64,000 nucleotides of DNA from contig WWBZ02000033.1 in the NCBI GenBank assembly GCA_011503125.2, positions 1,736,001 through 1,800,000 of the forward strand, read 5' to 3'. The number at the start of each line of letters is the position of its first letter. Positions within the stretch are counted from its first letter, which is position 1. Source of the DNA: Botryosphaeria dothidea (Eukaryota > Ascomycota > Dothideomycetes > Botryosphaeriales > Botryosphaeriaceae). The notes beneath the pieces were generated by a model. The model had not been told where the DNA came from and did not search any database. It saw only the letters and a program-made list of their open reading frames with translations. This document shows, piece by piece, positions 10,403-22,363 of the stretch. Made by a program: the position numbers and the translations under genes.

Positions 10403-13400
10403 ATGAAGCTCACCACTAGCTTGCTGGCCGCGGGCCTGGCCTCTCAGGCGCTGGCCTACGCGGTTGGCGGCAAGCCTAAGGACCTAATCAAGCCCTACAA
10501 GCGCGATGCTCTGCAGGATATCGTGCGTTCCGCATCTTTTAGAGAGAGAAAAAATAAGCTTGCTGACTTTCAGGGTATAGGTTACTTGGGACGAGCACTC
10601 GTTGTTTGTCAATGGCGAGCGCATCATCTTCCTTAGCGGCGAATACCACCCCTTCAGGTACGAATTGATCCTGAATTGAGCCTAAACAAGCTTCGGCGAA
10701 TTACAATTCTGACGCGCCACCCCCCCCCCCCCCCCCCCCCGCAGACTTCCCGTCCCTTCGCTGTGGCTTGACGTCTTCCACAAGATCAAGGCACTTGGCT
10801 TCAACGGCGTGTCATTCTACGTCGATTGGGCCTTGCTCGAAGGCTCCCCCGGCGAGTTCTCCGCCGAGGGCGTCTTCGCCTGGGAGCCTTTCTTCGATGC
10901 CGCTAAGGAGGCTGGAATCTATCTGCTCGCTGTGAGTAAGCCCCTAGAAGATAAATTCAAGCAGAAGCTAATCCACGAAGCGTCCTGGTCCGTACATCAA
11001 CGCTGAGGTTTCCGGTGGTGGTTTCCCCGGTTGGCTCCAGCGCGTTGATGGCAAGCTGAGGACTGACGACGAGGGCTACATCAATGCTACCGACAAGTAA
11101 GTCAATTATTGTCGTTCAACCTTTCCAATCAGCTGACAATGGGTTCTCCAGCTATGCCCGCTCGATTGGTGAGATCATTGCCAAGGCACAGATCACCAAC
11201 GGTGGCCCCGTCATCCTGTTCCAGCCCGAGAACGAGTACACCGGCGCAACCGACGATGTCGAATTCCCCAACGAGAACTACTGGGCCATCGTCGAGAAGC
11301 AGTTTAGGGATGCCGGGATTGTGGTCCCGTACATCAGCAACGATGCCTCGCCTCAGGGATACTTTGCCCCTGGCTCCAACTGGACCCCGCAGGTGGATAT
11401 CTACGGCCACGATGGCTACCCGCTTGGCTTTGACTGTGCCAATCCTTACACCTGGCCCGATGGCAAGCTGCCCACCACCTGGAAGACTCTCCATGAGCAG
11501 CAGAGCCCCAGCACGCCTTACTCCGTTGTTGAGTTCCAAGGCGGTGCCTTCGACCCCTGGGGCGGTCTTGGTTTCGACCAGTGCTCAGTCCTTCTCAACC
11601 ATGAGTTCGAGCGTGTCTTCTACAAGAACATTCAGAGCTTCGGTGCCACCATCTTCAACATCTACATGGTGAGATTTCCATGGCTGAAAACAGAAACATT
11701 GAGTGTTAATTTGACCTAGATCTTCGGCGGTACTAACTGGGGTAACCTGGGTCACCCTGGCGGCTACACCTCGTATGACTACGGATCTGTCATCAGAGAG
11801 ACTCGTGAGATCAACCGCGAGAAGTACAGCGAGTTGAAGCTTCAGGGCAACTTCTTGAAGGTCTCTCCTGCCTACCTAACCGCTGAGCCCGGTAACCTTA
11901 CCAACGGCTCCTACGTCGACACGCCCGAGCTCGCTGTCACCCCTCTTTTGGGCAACGTCACCAACTTCTTTGTTGTCAGGCATGCAGCCTACAACTCCTT
12001 GGAGTCGACCTCCTACACCATCACCGTCCCCACCAGTGCTGGTGACCTCACTCTGCCGCAGCTGAACGGCACCTTGACCCTGAACGGGCGCGACTCTAAG
12101 GTCCACGTCACCGACTACGATGTTGGTGGTGAGAACCTTCTCTACTCGACTGCCGAAATCTTCACCTGGAAGGCCTACGATGACAAGACCGTGCTGGTTG
12201 TCTACGGAGGTCCTGGCGAGTCCCACGAACTCGCCTTCTCCAGCGGCAAGAACGCTACTCTTGTCGAGGGCTCCGGTGTGAGTGTCGTCCCCAAGAATGG
12301 CGCCATCATTATTTCCTGGTCCGTTACGCCGACCCGCAAGGTCGTCAAGGTCGGTGAGAGCCTCTACGTCTACGTTCTTGACCGCAATTCGGCCTACAAC
12401 TACTGGACTGCCGACGACATTGTTCTCAAGGCTGGCTACCTCGTCCGCAACGCCACCGTTGACGGCACTACTCTCTCCGTTGTTGGTGACCTCAACGCTA
12501 CCACCCCCTTGGAAGTCATCGGTGGTGCTCCCGCCGGCCTCACCAAGCTAGTCTTCAACGGCGAGGAAGTCGCCTTCAACCAGTCCAACACGGGTTCCGT
12601 CGCTGCCACTCTGCAGTACACTCCCCCCTCCATCAGCCTGCCCGACCTGTCCTCCGTGTCCTGGAAGACACTCGACACCCTCCCCGAGATCACCACCGAC
12701 TACGACGACTCGGCCTGGACCGCGGCCGACCTGACCACGACCGCCAACACGCTCCGCAACCTCACCACCCCGACCTCGCTCTACGGCGGCGACTATGGCT
12801 ACCACTACGGCACTCTCCTCTTCCGCGGCCACTTCACCGCCACTGGCAGCGAATCCTCGCTCTCCCTCTCCGCCCAGGGCGGCTTCGCCTCGGGCTTCAC
12901 CGTCTTCCTCAACGGCGCGGCGCTCGGTTCCTGGAAGGGCGCCGACTACGCCTCCAACGGCAACCTCACCCTCTCGATCCCCAGCTCCGCCGCCCCCGCC
13001 GCCGACTCGGACGCCGTCATCACCGTCGTCCTCGACACGACCGGCCTCTCCGAGAACTGGATCGTCGGCGCCGAGGAGGCCAAGTTCCCGCGCGGCATCC
13101 TCAACTACGAGCTCGCGGGCCACGCCGCGTCGGACGTCAGCTGGAAGCTCACCGGCAACCTCGGCGGCGAGCACCACGTCGACAAGTCGCGCGGCCCGCT
13201 CAACGAGGGCGGCCTGTTCGCCGAGCGCAACGGGTACCACCTCCCCGGCGCGCCGGCCGACGAGTGGGACGAGAGCGCCGGCGGCCTCGGCGTCGACGGC
13301 GTCGGCGTCAAGTGGTTCGCGACGACGCTCGACCTCGACGTGCCGGCCGGCTGGGACGTGCCGATCAGCTTCTCGTTCGCGAACTCGACGACGAACTCGA

Positions 13401-13690
13401 CGGGCGCGGATGGGCTGGCCAAGGCGTACCGCGTGCAGCTGTTCGTGAATGGCTGGCAGTTTGGCAAGTACGTGCACAACATCGGTCCCCAGGATGTCTT
13501 CCCCGTGCCCGAGGGTATTTGGGATTATAGGGGCAGCAACTATGTTGCGTTGAGCGTGTTCAGCCAGGAGGAGAGCGGTGTTGTTCTTGATGGCTTCGAG
13601 TTGGTGCACGGGACCCCGGTGAAGACTGGGTACCAAGACGTTGAGGTTGTGCAGGGAGAGACGTATGCGGAGAGGACGGATGCTTATTGA
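10403..13690 (+). CDS. lacA: Secreted beta-galactosidase, GH35 (LacA type)
   Basis: Six exons: 10403..10522, 10581..10657, 10745..10931, 10981..11096, 11152..11668 and 11720..13690, giving 995 residues, the normal size for fungal GH35 enzymes. A signal peptide ([18 protein letters not shown]) is followed by the TIM barrel. The acid/base Glu lies in QPENEY (about residue 195) and the nucleophile Glu in VVEFQGG (about 294). Beta-rich domains follow, with many NxT/S glycosylation sites. The enzyme releases terminal beta-linked galactose from lactose, galactans and xyloglucan side chains outside the cell. The third-exon acceptor abuts a 21-nt C run. The last exon is much more GC-rich toward its 3' end (about 12.7-13.4 kb) than the first part of the gene. 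Confidence 0.93.
10720..10740 (+). repeat. Poly(C) tract of 21 in beta-galactosidase intron 2
   Basis: Twenty-one consecutive C bases end one base before the GCAG acceptor of the second intron. The run takes the place of the polypyrimidine tract. Its length probably varies between strains, and it is a likely site of sequencing error. Confidence 0.9.
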
Positions 13691-14239
13691 CTCGGTGTTC
13701 ACGGGTTGGAAGTGACGCCAAAGAAGTAGTTCTGAAGGCATCAGAGGCTTGATAAGGTTTATGAGTTAATGATAAAGTATTTTGATGCAAAATTGTTCCG
13801 CTAGTCTTGCGAGACTGTTTCGAATGGACCAGGACCCTACCAAACTTCCAGTACTTCGCTTCGTGGGAAGCTTCATCCTGAGCGGCTGGCTTGTCCATTC
13901 TGGTCTTTTCGCCGGTCTGGACTCTGAGATTTGCTTAGATGGACGGGAACATCGGTAGGGAACGCTTCTATTCAATCTGAAAATAACAATGCCTAATTTT
14001 ATCTTTACCTGTTGGTACAGGGGCTCCGCCGCGGAGCTCTAGCTTGACTCGAGAGACGGAGCAGGTTTGCAGTCATTAGACAGGAACCCACTGGGCGCCA
14101 CAAGCAGTAATTAAGCTAATATATCATGGCTAGAGATAATTGCGTGTCTTTAGATGTTTGCACAAAACAGCTATCAAATCAGCCAATGAATTCTATCCTT
14201 TGCCCCTTATTAGCCGTCTAATAGCAGAGGGGATACTGT
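13691..14239. other. Intergenic between convergent genes
   Basis: About 550 bp of 3' flanks from the beta-galactosidase and the minus-strand membrane protein. Nothing gene-like is visible; it should contain both polyadenylation sites. Confidence 0.6.
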
Positions 14240-16050
14240 TCAAGCTTTCTCCGTGTTCTCGCCTGCCTTCATGAGTCTCAGGCAAGCCCTGCCGCCTTCC
14301 TCGAACACTTCTTCGTATGCCACTTTGTAGCTCTTTGCCCATCTCTCCAATCCTCTCCTCTCGGACCTTGTTGCCATAGCCATCAGCTGTGCATCCTCTC
14401 TTAAACCCGCCACCCCATCAACCACCAACCTCAACGTATCAAACTCCCTCCCCAAGCCCGCCGCCACCGACGCCCTCGACCAAAACGCCATCCCCGCCGT
14501 AATCGCCGCGGCCACAATCATGCTCACCAGGCCCACCAGCAGAATCGTCGGGACATACGTGATGACGTACCGCTGGAAGCCCTCCATCCCACCGACCTCG
14601 TAGTAATACGCCTCCGCATCCCTCGTCGCATTCGCCGCCGCAACCCCATGCGCCATCCGCTCCGCCTCGCCCGACGCGAACAGCACATTCGCCGCCCACG
14701 AATCCCAATCCAGACACTCCACGTCGCGGCAGAGCCGTTGCGGCGGTCCATGTTGAGCGTGCCTTCCTAGTGCTCGAGCGAGCACTGCATGCCCCAGGCC
14801 CACAGCCGTGGTCGGTAGGACTCCGGTATGCCGAGCTGGTGTGCGTCGAAGGCGCAGAGGGTGAAGGGGCCGAAGGGGGAGGCGAATGTTGTGTCGTTTG
14901 CGTAGTTCTGGACCGGGGGGTGGCCGTCGGCGAGGGTGCCGAGGAAGAGTTCGGACTTGTCGGCGTGGTTGAAGGCGAGGAAGCGGTAGAAGTTGATTTT
15001 CGAGTTGTTGAAGATGGCGAGGTTTGCGGTGAAGCGGGATGTGAAGTTGGCGTTTTGCGTTGCTGATCTATTGAAGTTGATGTGGATGTCCAGGTCCAGA
15101 TCTGCTGACTCTTGGATGAATACGGAGTCTGGCTCCCTTGGTCGGCAACTGATGGACAGACGATGACAGGGAACTTCAGAGAGTTGGACTACTGACTGGT
15201 CTAAAGCCGTCAAGGATTCCGATGTGGCATTGATTGAGATATATGCGCCGTCTCTGCTAACACTGTTGGTGGCTGCTTCGTAGAATATCCCGGTCAACAA
15301 CCCAGAAACTTGTTTGGCCATGTTGGCTTGTTCCGAGCCACTGAAGTTGTAGACGCCGGGCCAGTCTGACCCAAAGCACTGGCTTGGTTCTTCATAATCC
15401 GAATCCTCCAGGTACGCGTCTCGCATCAACCTCAATATTTGAGTAGATTTTGTTGGCTCCGTGAAAGCTTCATAAGCAATCAAGTTTGATAATGAGGTTC
15501 GAGCGACGGCCGAAAGTAATGTGAGAATGCCCAAAAGAACCAGTTTCCATGTTCTGCTCTTGAGTAATGTGCCTATTTTTGCCAAATCATATGTTCCAGT
15601 GGATGTATGGCTGGCTTCTACCAACGTCGTGAGTGGTACTTGATTGGCACTTGGACCGTATACCGCAGATGGTTTGGCATGGGTGAACCAGAGGAGATTG
15701 AGAGCAGCCATGAGCAGCGGGGCAATCACAGCCCCACAGACAAAGTCAATGGCTTTTGCTTGAGTTTGGTCAGAGCGACCGCCAATCTCGCACCCACTCA
15801 GCATGTTTGTTGAGATTTGGGATTCCATAATAAAGCCAAGCCAGATGAGGCATAGAGTCAGTAGTATGCCGATGACAGAGAACAAGGACATTGTCGGAAG
15901 ATATCGCATTGACCATGTCGAAGTGAGTCCAGAAGCATGTCTGCTGGTATTATGAGCGGCTGGACGAGACTGAGTGAACAAGTTCGTTTGTTGGCCACTA
16001 TTGCCCACATGAGGCTTTGGCAGCATCATTGTTGCCTCCTGGTTGGCCAT
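14240..16050 (-). pseudogene. Polytopic fungal membrane protein, reading frame interrupted
   Basis: The first 427 codons (16050 down to 14770) encode a basic N-terminus, helices such as MSLFSVIGILLTLCLIWLGF and AVIAPLLMAALNLLWF, and a long Asn-rich outer domain ending in CSLEH. A TAG follows at 14767-14769. Reading on in the same frame still gives plausible sequence (EGTLNMDRR), and then homologous-looking sequence continues one frame away: CRDVECLDWDSWAANVL, a helix (TYVPTILLVGLVSMIVAAA) and a cytoplasmic tail to 14240. So there seems to be a nonsense codon plus a frameshift within about 60 bp. No good intron spans both. It could be a young pseudogene or an assembly error. I do not recognise a named family; the fold plan resembles other large ascomycete membrane proteins of unknown role. 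Confidence 0.55.
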
Positions 16051-17923
16051 CTTTGTTTCCAGTGTTTATTTCGGAATTGATCTGCAATGTGAGAATGAAG
16101 AAAAGCAGGATTAAGACGAAAAGAACATGAAGAGAATAGGAATATTCAAGCTTGTAAATGGATGTTTGATCTAAGAAGGACGAGAGATTCATATTATAGT
16201 CTTGGGCAAGGCTCAGCTAAAATTAGGCCCAAGCCATTCAATCGTAGCAGTCAAGCCTCTGTTACACAATGTGCTCAGTCATTGCAGCAGGAAAATCGAT
16301 TGTGGTATGATGTGTCTTGCATTCAGCCGTAAGCAGCAGAATTGACGAGGAAGGCTGATAGTATGCAGCCAACCATGGGTAGCCCCGCATCCCCGCACGA
16401 GTAGCATGCATCGTTCTGGAGATATTTTCGGCGAATACAAGGCGGAGTAGGTGCAAGGCTGTGGATTTATGGTGCTGAGGCTATTTCAGGGTCGGTTTCG
16501 ACAACACTTGCATATGGTGCTGACATTCCAGCACTTACTCTCTTCGTCTAAGGTGCATCGCACACGTTTCCTCGAATTATCTGAGATTGTATTCAGATAA
16601 ATGACTTCTCAGAAGAGCAGACAAGGAGCAATTAGTCCCAGCATAAAATAACCCAAGGCCTGTCAGCTTGGTCGGGCATATCATTTGTTCTCAATGTATA
16701 AAAGCACCATTTGATCAGGGTATACCACTTTACAGTCTGCAAATATTGCACCCAGCAACCCGCCAAACGCTACTATGCTACAGCTAGTCTGAATGGGGTC
16801 CAAAGTGCACTGGAGAATTCCATGAATGTTTCTCCATTCATTCGCAGGGCCGGAGTAAAGTCTTAAGAAAGGATAACATATTCTACATGGTTTTAGTCCC
16901 GAAAAAATCGGACACTGCTGTTATGGTTCTTTTAAACTTCGACCATAACGGAACGTGTCAAAGAAACTCAATCTTCGCCATTGTAAGCAACCATTATCTG
17001 GTCACTTGTTCTTAACGCTTTTTTTTAACAGCCTTAGCGCACGTGTAACTCCCATCTAATGGCTCTCGTGTGATATAGAGCTGCTTTTATACGGATCTTG
17101 ATCTGTGAAAACATTGGCGGGGGTGCACACCCGGCTCTTTGTTTCTTTCTGCACAAAACCGAAGAACATCGGCACTGTCTCCCTTTCCTTGCCGTCAGAT
17201 TTTGCATTTCGAGCTTCGATTAAGCACTCCTAGCCGCCTGTTCTTGTATGCAACCGCGCGGCACAAGTACTGCTGACAATGAGAAGTGGTATCGCCTCAA
17301 AGCGATAGTTGCCATCGGTTACCCTAGCTTGTTTTCTTCACCAATAACATGGAATGATTCACTTCATTAGAAGCGCGAAGGTGAGACCGAAGCTTTTTCT
17401 TGATTGCTGAGAAAACGGACGAAGAAAGAGGCCGACAGCTCTTGTATTCGATCTTGCAATATTTTAGATTGCAAAAGCTTGTCAGGCTTCGAAATAGATG
17501 TGCGAGAGGAGCCTATTTGCGGATATGTCTAGGACGAGTTGGTAGGAAGCCAAGAATTTTGAATCTGAGCTCTCATCATGTCACCTGTCTTCCCAGTCCT
17601 CGGGTCCTTGTGGTCAATTCCAAAATGGGTTCCGAGCGGCCGATCTGGTACGAGAGCTCGCACTGGTCCCAGTGCTTCAGACATACGCAGAAAGTGCAGA
17701 ATGAATCTCCAAATACTTTCACCAAATCGAATCGGCTTTGGGGATGGCTGGCAGAGCGGTCTCTCAAGCAGCTTTGCCAAACCTTTCCAAAGCAACCAGC
17801 CGGCCATTTGCCTCTGAACATCCCCACGAGCCTCGCCGTTCCGTACTCCTCTATTCCATTCCCTCAGGGTATCAATGTTTCCGCTCGTCTCCAAATATAT
17901 CATCGCACACGTCCGCCAAACTC
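16051..17923. other. Gene-poor AT-richer stretch
   Basis: About 1.9 kb holding the promoter of the membrane protein and the 3' flank of DAD3. The part from 16.2 to 17.4 kb is poorer in GC and has no open frame of note. A 64-codon hydrophobic frame at 15998-16192 (minus) overlaps the membrane protein start and could act as an upstream ORF. An imperfect inverted repeat lies at 16911-16959. Confidence 0.5.
16911..16959. repeat. Imperfect inverted repeat (hairpin)
   Basis: Outer arms GACAC and GTGTC flank inner arms GTTATGGT and ACCATAAC around a loop of about 14 nt. The two arm pairs are separated by 4-5 unpaired bases. It lies in AT-rich non-coding DNA. It may be a chance palindrome, a relic of a small inverted-repeat element, or a terminator-like structure. 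Confidence 0.5.
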
Positions 17924-18391
17924 TCAAGCGCCCGTCACCTCATCACCATCACCTCCCTGCGCTCCCGCACCGGCACCACCATCCTCATCATCTCCCAGAA
18001 TCTGCTGCTGCAACACAATGCTGTACACACTAGCCTTCAGCAGCGTGAACACCAAGCTCGTCTTCCTCTCCAAGCCCCTCAACGCGTCCAGAATATCAGC
18101 GGAGGGAGTAGCGGAGAGGGTATTGAGGAGGGATGCCAACTACCATTCAATGCGTCAGCCAAAGTGTCTCTCGACCTTTCCCTCTCTTGCAAACCAAAAG
18201 CAACGGAACAGGGACGACGGCGAGGTGGAAGCCAAGGAGGAGGAAGCACCCACATCATTCAGATTCCCCGCCAGCCGCGCATATTCGTCCAGGACCTCCT
18301 GCTCCAGCGGCGTCAGCGTCTCCGGGCCGGGAGATGTCGCGCCGGCGCCGCCCTCGGACGTTGCGCTTGCTGAGAAGTCGGGCGTTGCCAT
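17924..18391 (-). CDS. DAD3: DASH complex subunit Dad3
   Basis: Two exons, 17924..18139 and 18254..18391, encode 117 residues; the 114-nt intron has GTGGGT and GGTAG ends. The conserved core is LEQEVLDEYARLAGNLND, spliced directly to LASLLNTLSA, then LDALRGLERKTSLVFTLLKASVYSIVLQQQ, which is diagnostic of Dad3. An acidic, Gly-rich tail follows. Dad3 is part of the ten-protein DASH/Dam1 complex that couples kinetochores to microtubules in fungi. The start ATG 18391 is the first Met before a short disordered N-terminus. A much longer open frame on the opposite strand (17400-18500) is a shadow. Confidence 0.93.
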
Positions 18392-20204
18392 TGTGTGCGG
18401 TTTCCTCGATTTACTTCCTCTGACCACTGGCCCTCGTCGTGTATTGAATCCCTGGCTTGCGTGCAGTCCCTTGCTACCTGTGCCGCGCGTTCTTCCTTGA
18501 TGGTTTCCGTGTCCTCGTCTGCAGATTGCGCGTGTCGCAGGATAACAGTGGAAGCTCGTAGAAGCGGCGGGTAGCGTGAGGTGGTCGGGAGTCTGCGGGG
18601 GATGATTCGTCGGGCTGCCGCTGTTTATCGCGCGTCCAGTGGAGATTGAGCAGAAGCGCAGCGCGTGCGCGAAGGCCCGTCCAAGTGCGGGAATGGGCCT
18701 GTCAAAGGCGTCGCACAATTGGCCAAAAGTTGATTGTTGAAGCGCTGGGAACGCGTTGTCGTGTCAAGCGGAACGTGGCGCGGGGTTGTCGTGTTGATTG
18801 TTTTTCTTGGGCGCCCAAGGGTCGTTCGTCATGCAAAGCAAGGCTGCTATGTACCCGATAACAAGATAAAAAAGAGATCCACCGTTAACCCCGCTGCCGT
18901 ACTCCCTTAACCACAGGATCCGCGCTGTAAGGCAAAGCTTGACGCAGAGATCAAATGTCGCGTCACCTGCCCAAAGGAGACATAGGGCAATTTCATGCGG
19001 ATTCATGCGGCCATGGACACGCATACCCCGCGGCAGACGGGGATAAGGAAAGCGTGAACACCCCCCACCCATGGCAAAATCGCCAGCCACAAACACGACA
19101 TCCATACACAGCGCCGAGCGCCGCTGTCAATTTTGCCGCGGCGCCCTCCTTCCGCTTCCGTCTACTTGTGGCTTTCTCTCAGCTCGATGCCTCGGTCTAG
19201 TCATTCGTCGCGCGGAAAGGACAATCCGAATATTTGCAATCACTCTCATCAGCATTGCTGACAGCACAGACATGCACGACGAGTTGAGGCGTTCGTCTGT
19301 ATCATCAAAAACTCCAGAGGAACAGTGGTATTAGGCAGCATCGGTGAGAATACATCTCTATGAAACCTGTATTGCTTTTCCTTCTGATGCTGTTGAAGTA
19401 CAAATAATATGAAAATAAAAATTGAGAACTGCCCCTACCGCACTTCCACCGCCTCAAGGCCTCTCATAGCCTACTCTTCGTTACACCCTTCCTCTGAATA
19501 CCCACTTGCCCTCCTCAATCCAGGCAGCCTTTCAACACGAGCGGAAGAAAGATGGAAACCCCACCCCAAATGCCAATCACACACAACAAAAGCACGAACA
19601 ACAAGACACAGGATAGCAACACACAAAAAAGAAAACAGACACCCATCCGCTTTTCTTTCGAAGAAGATCCTTTTCGTACTGCTTGATCGCTGCACTCCCT
19701 CTTTTCTCTGTCTCACTTTTCAATCGACATTCATACTCCCAACGCGCTCTACCGTCCGTCGATCGAAACGAAGAAAAGTAAGTACTACTTCAGAACCTCT
19801 TTTATCCTCCGATTTCCCCTTCCGCTCGATATCTCTCGAGGGAGGTGAGAAGAGGATTTACGTGAAAACGTCTGCGTCCGAATGCGTATAAAAAGGCGAA
19901 AGCAAAAAACCCCAGAGCTGAATCCGCCAAAGAAAACATTGCTTCTGAACGCCCACAGCCCCCAATGATGTTGATATGAAGAGGAAGAGAGAGTCGCATG
20001 AAGATGAGAGAGTGAGAGAGTAAGTCCTTGAACGGACCGTAAAAAAGAGAAAAATCCGCATCGTCGTCTAGTCCAGCCTCAGTAGCGGAGGAGAGAGATG
20101 AGCGCACAAAAGGATCCAAAACCCCCGAGAATACCGTCAACCCATGCGTGTCATGGCATCTCCTCATTCCGTCGCCCCTTCCCAATCTCGTGTCTCCACA
20201 ATCA
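18392..20204. other. Intergenic; DAD3 promoter and nrc-2 3' flank
   Basis: About 1.8 kb without a gene I can support. The segment 19.4-19.8 kb is rich in A and C on the plus strand. Open frames here (for example 160 codons at 19409-19891) have no conserved motif and look like untranslated sequence. Confidence 0.5.
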
Positions 20205-22363
20205 CTACCTCTGTTCCTGCTGCTGCTGCCCGTGGCTGCTGTACTCGTCACCTTCGTGATGTAAAGTGACGCTGTTGAACTCTTCGAAAGGATCCACCGC
20301 TTTCTCAGACCCTGGTGTTGCCAGACCCGAGTCTAGCGGCACACCCTTGACCTTTGCCGCGCCAATGTCTACACTCTGGCTCTCCTTGACATTCCGGAAG
20401 TTGATAGTATCGACTCCACGGCCTTGGTGCGGGATAATTGGGGGCTTCATGTGGCGCAGAAGGGCCCATTGTGTTGTCCTGAAAAATGGATGCGCCTTGA
20501 CATCCGACGCGCCTGCGCGCGAGCCGAGGCGGCGCATCTCGTCCTTGATGAGCAGTTTACGGATGAGGGATTTGCAAAGACTGTGAACGCATTAGCATAA
20601 ACGAACCACAGTCTGGACAATGAAAAGATATACTTGGAGATTTGTGGTGTGCCGGATCCCTCAGGAAACGGCACATCATCGCGCAGTATGTTTGCGAATG
20701 TTGCATTCCGGTTCTTGCCCTTGAACGGCGTGGTGCCGTACAACATCTCGTACACCAGGATACCCAGCGTCCACCAATCGACGGCGCTGGTGTGACCGCA
20801 ACCCTTGATAACCTCAGGTGCGATGTATTCTTCGGTACCGACAAAAGAGTTGGTCCGGAAGTTCGCAATGCAAGATTTGGTGTCGATAGCTGGTAGTGAC
20901 CCAGACGACGAGCCCTTGCTATTGCCAAGAATCATGGTCGGCCTTCCACCAGGGTCAGACTGCTTGGATAGGTCAAAGTCCGACAACATGATGTGTCCCG
21001 ACTGGTGCAGGAGGATGTCTGGTGATATTAGAACTAATACTTCAAAGAGGGATAGCCCTACTCACTCTCTGGCTTCAGATCACGGTAGATGAAGCCCATG
21101 AGATGCAAGTATTCCAGAGCGGCGGTAACTTCCGCGGCATAGAATCTCGCAGCATCCTCGTCGACGCACTTGTTGGGGCGGGTTTGTAGTGCTGCGCGTG
21201 AATTAGTAAGCCAGTCTTATCCCGTGACTGGGGTCCATCGTACCTCTGAAGAACTCTCCACCACTGCAGTATTCCATGCAAAGGTAGAGATGGTCCTCGG
21301 ACTGGAAAGAATGGTAAAGAGTGACGATAAACGGGTGGTTGCTGGTAGCCAGAATCTCCTGCTCGGCCAGGGCGCGCTTGATCTTGTTCCGCTTGATCAT
21401 CTCCTTCTTGCTCAATACTGTGTCCCGTCAGCATGTCATCTTGGCCTCCCGAAAAGAAGCATACGCACCCTTCATGGCGTATAACCTGGAGGACTTCTTT
21501 TCCCTAACCAAGTACACCTTTCCCACGTCTCCCTTGCCAATCAACTTGATCTTGTCGAAACTTCCAGGGCCGACTTCGACGTTCCGCACCTTGATCGAGT
21601 TCGAGCTGTATGTTCTCCTGAAAGCCATATTGTTGCGGATCTGGCCAGGTGAGGGCAGGCTGCCGGCAACACCGTCACCAGCCGGGATGGAGAGGTGACC
21701 ATTGTCATTGACCTCGACCATGCTCAAGGTTGAGCTGTTGCCGTGCTGGACTAGCGGCTCCTTGCCAAGCTCGGCGGTTTGAGGACGATCGCCATGATTG
21801 CCGTTGGCGAAAAGACCCTGGGCGTTCGGGGCAGAAGCGACGCGGCGCAGCTTGCGGGCGAGCTCCTCCTTGCCGGCAGTGGTGGCCTTGTCGCCGGGCC
21901 CGTCGACCTCCTCAACCTTGGTGGTGGGCATGGGTGGGGTGTCGGGGGGTGAAGGGGGCACACTGCCTTCGTTGTGGTGGCGGAGGGCAGGCGGGCCCTG
22001 GTGCTGGAAGTAGGGGTTCGCGTGGGCGGTGGGCGACATGCCCTCGTCGAGTGGGTTGCCTTCGCTGGCGACGGTGGTGCTGCGGTTGCGGTTTATGTGC
22101 GGCAGGAAGCGCGACTGGCGGAAGGTCGACTTGCCCTCGCTGCGGTCCTTGGACGAGCCGCCATCGCTGCTGTGCTTGCCGCCGTCGAGGCTGTCCTTGC
22201 TGCCGCTCGTGTTGATGCGGAAGAAGTTCTTGATCTTCTGCGAGACCTGGCTGTTGGAGCCATTGACCTGCTTGTTGGTGGAGATGGGCATGCCGGTGAA
22301 GGCGCGCTTCGAGTCCTGGGGCGCGGCGGTCGAGTGGCCGGACGAGCTGAAGAGCTGCGTCAT
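20205..22363 (-). CDS. nrc-2: AGC protein kinase, Nrc-2/Fpk1 (flippase kinase) type
   Basis: Five exons: 20205..20580, 20634..21018, 21066..21191, 21244..21417 and 21469..22363, giving 651 residues; introns are 47-53 nt. A disordered Ser-rich N-terminus of about 270 residues precedes the kinase domain: glycine loop [15 protein letters not shown]-type lysine in YAMKVLSKKE, catalytic loop YRDLKPEN, and DFD instead of DFG (LSDFDLSKQ). A long activation-segment insert runs to [18 protein letters not shown] plus an insert is the hallmark of this AGC branch, shared with plant AGC VIII kinases. Yeast Fpk1 phosphorylates lipid flippases and Neurospora nrc-2 represses conidiation, so a role in membrane asymmetry, polarity and development is inferred. 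The C-terminus ends in a Gln-rich stretch. Confidence 0.93.

Noticed and set aside
12548..13741. Minus-strand open frame of 397 codons inside the beta-galactosidase gene
   Set aside because: It is the antisense of very GC-rich codons, Arg/Ala/Gly/Val-only in composition, and lacks domains.
15998..16192. 64-codon hydrophobic frame overlapping the start of the membrane protein gene
   Set aside because: Could be an upstream ORF, but there is no evidence it is translated, so it is not listed as a gene.
17400..18500. Plus-strand open frame of 366 codons
   Set aside because: It overlaps the DAD3 gene on the other strand and has no conserved motif; composition is that of a shadow frame.
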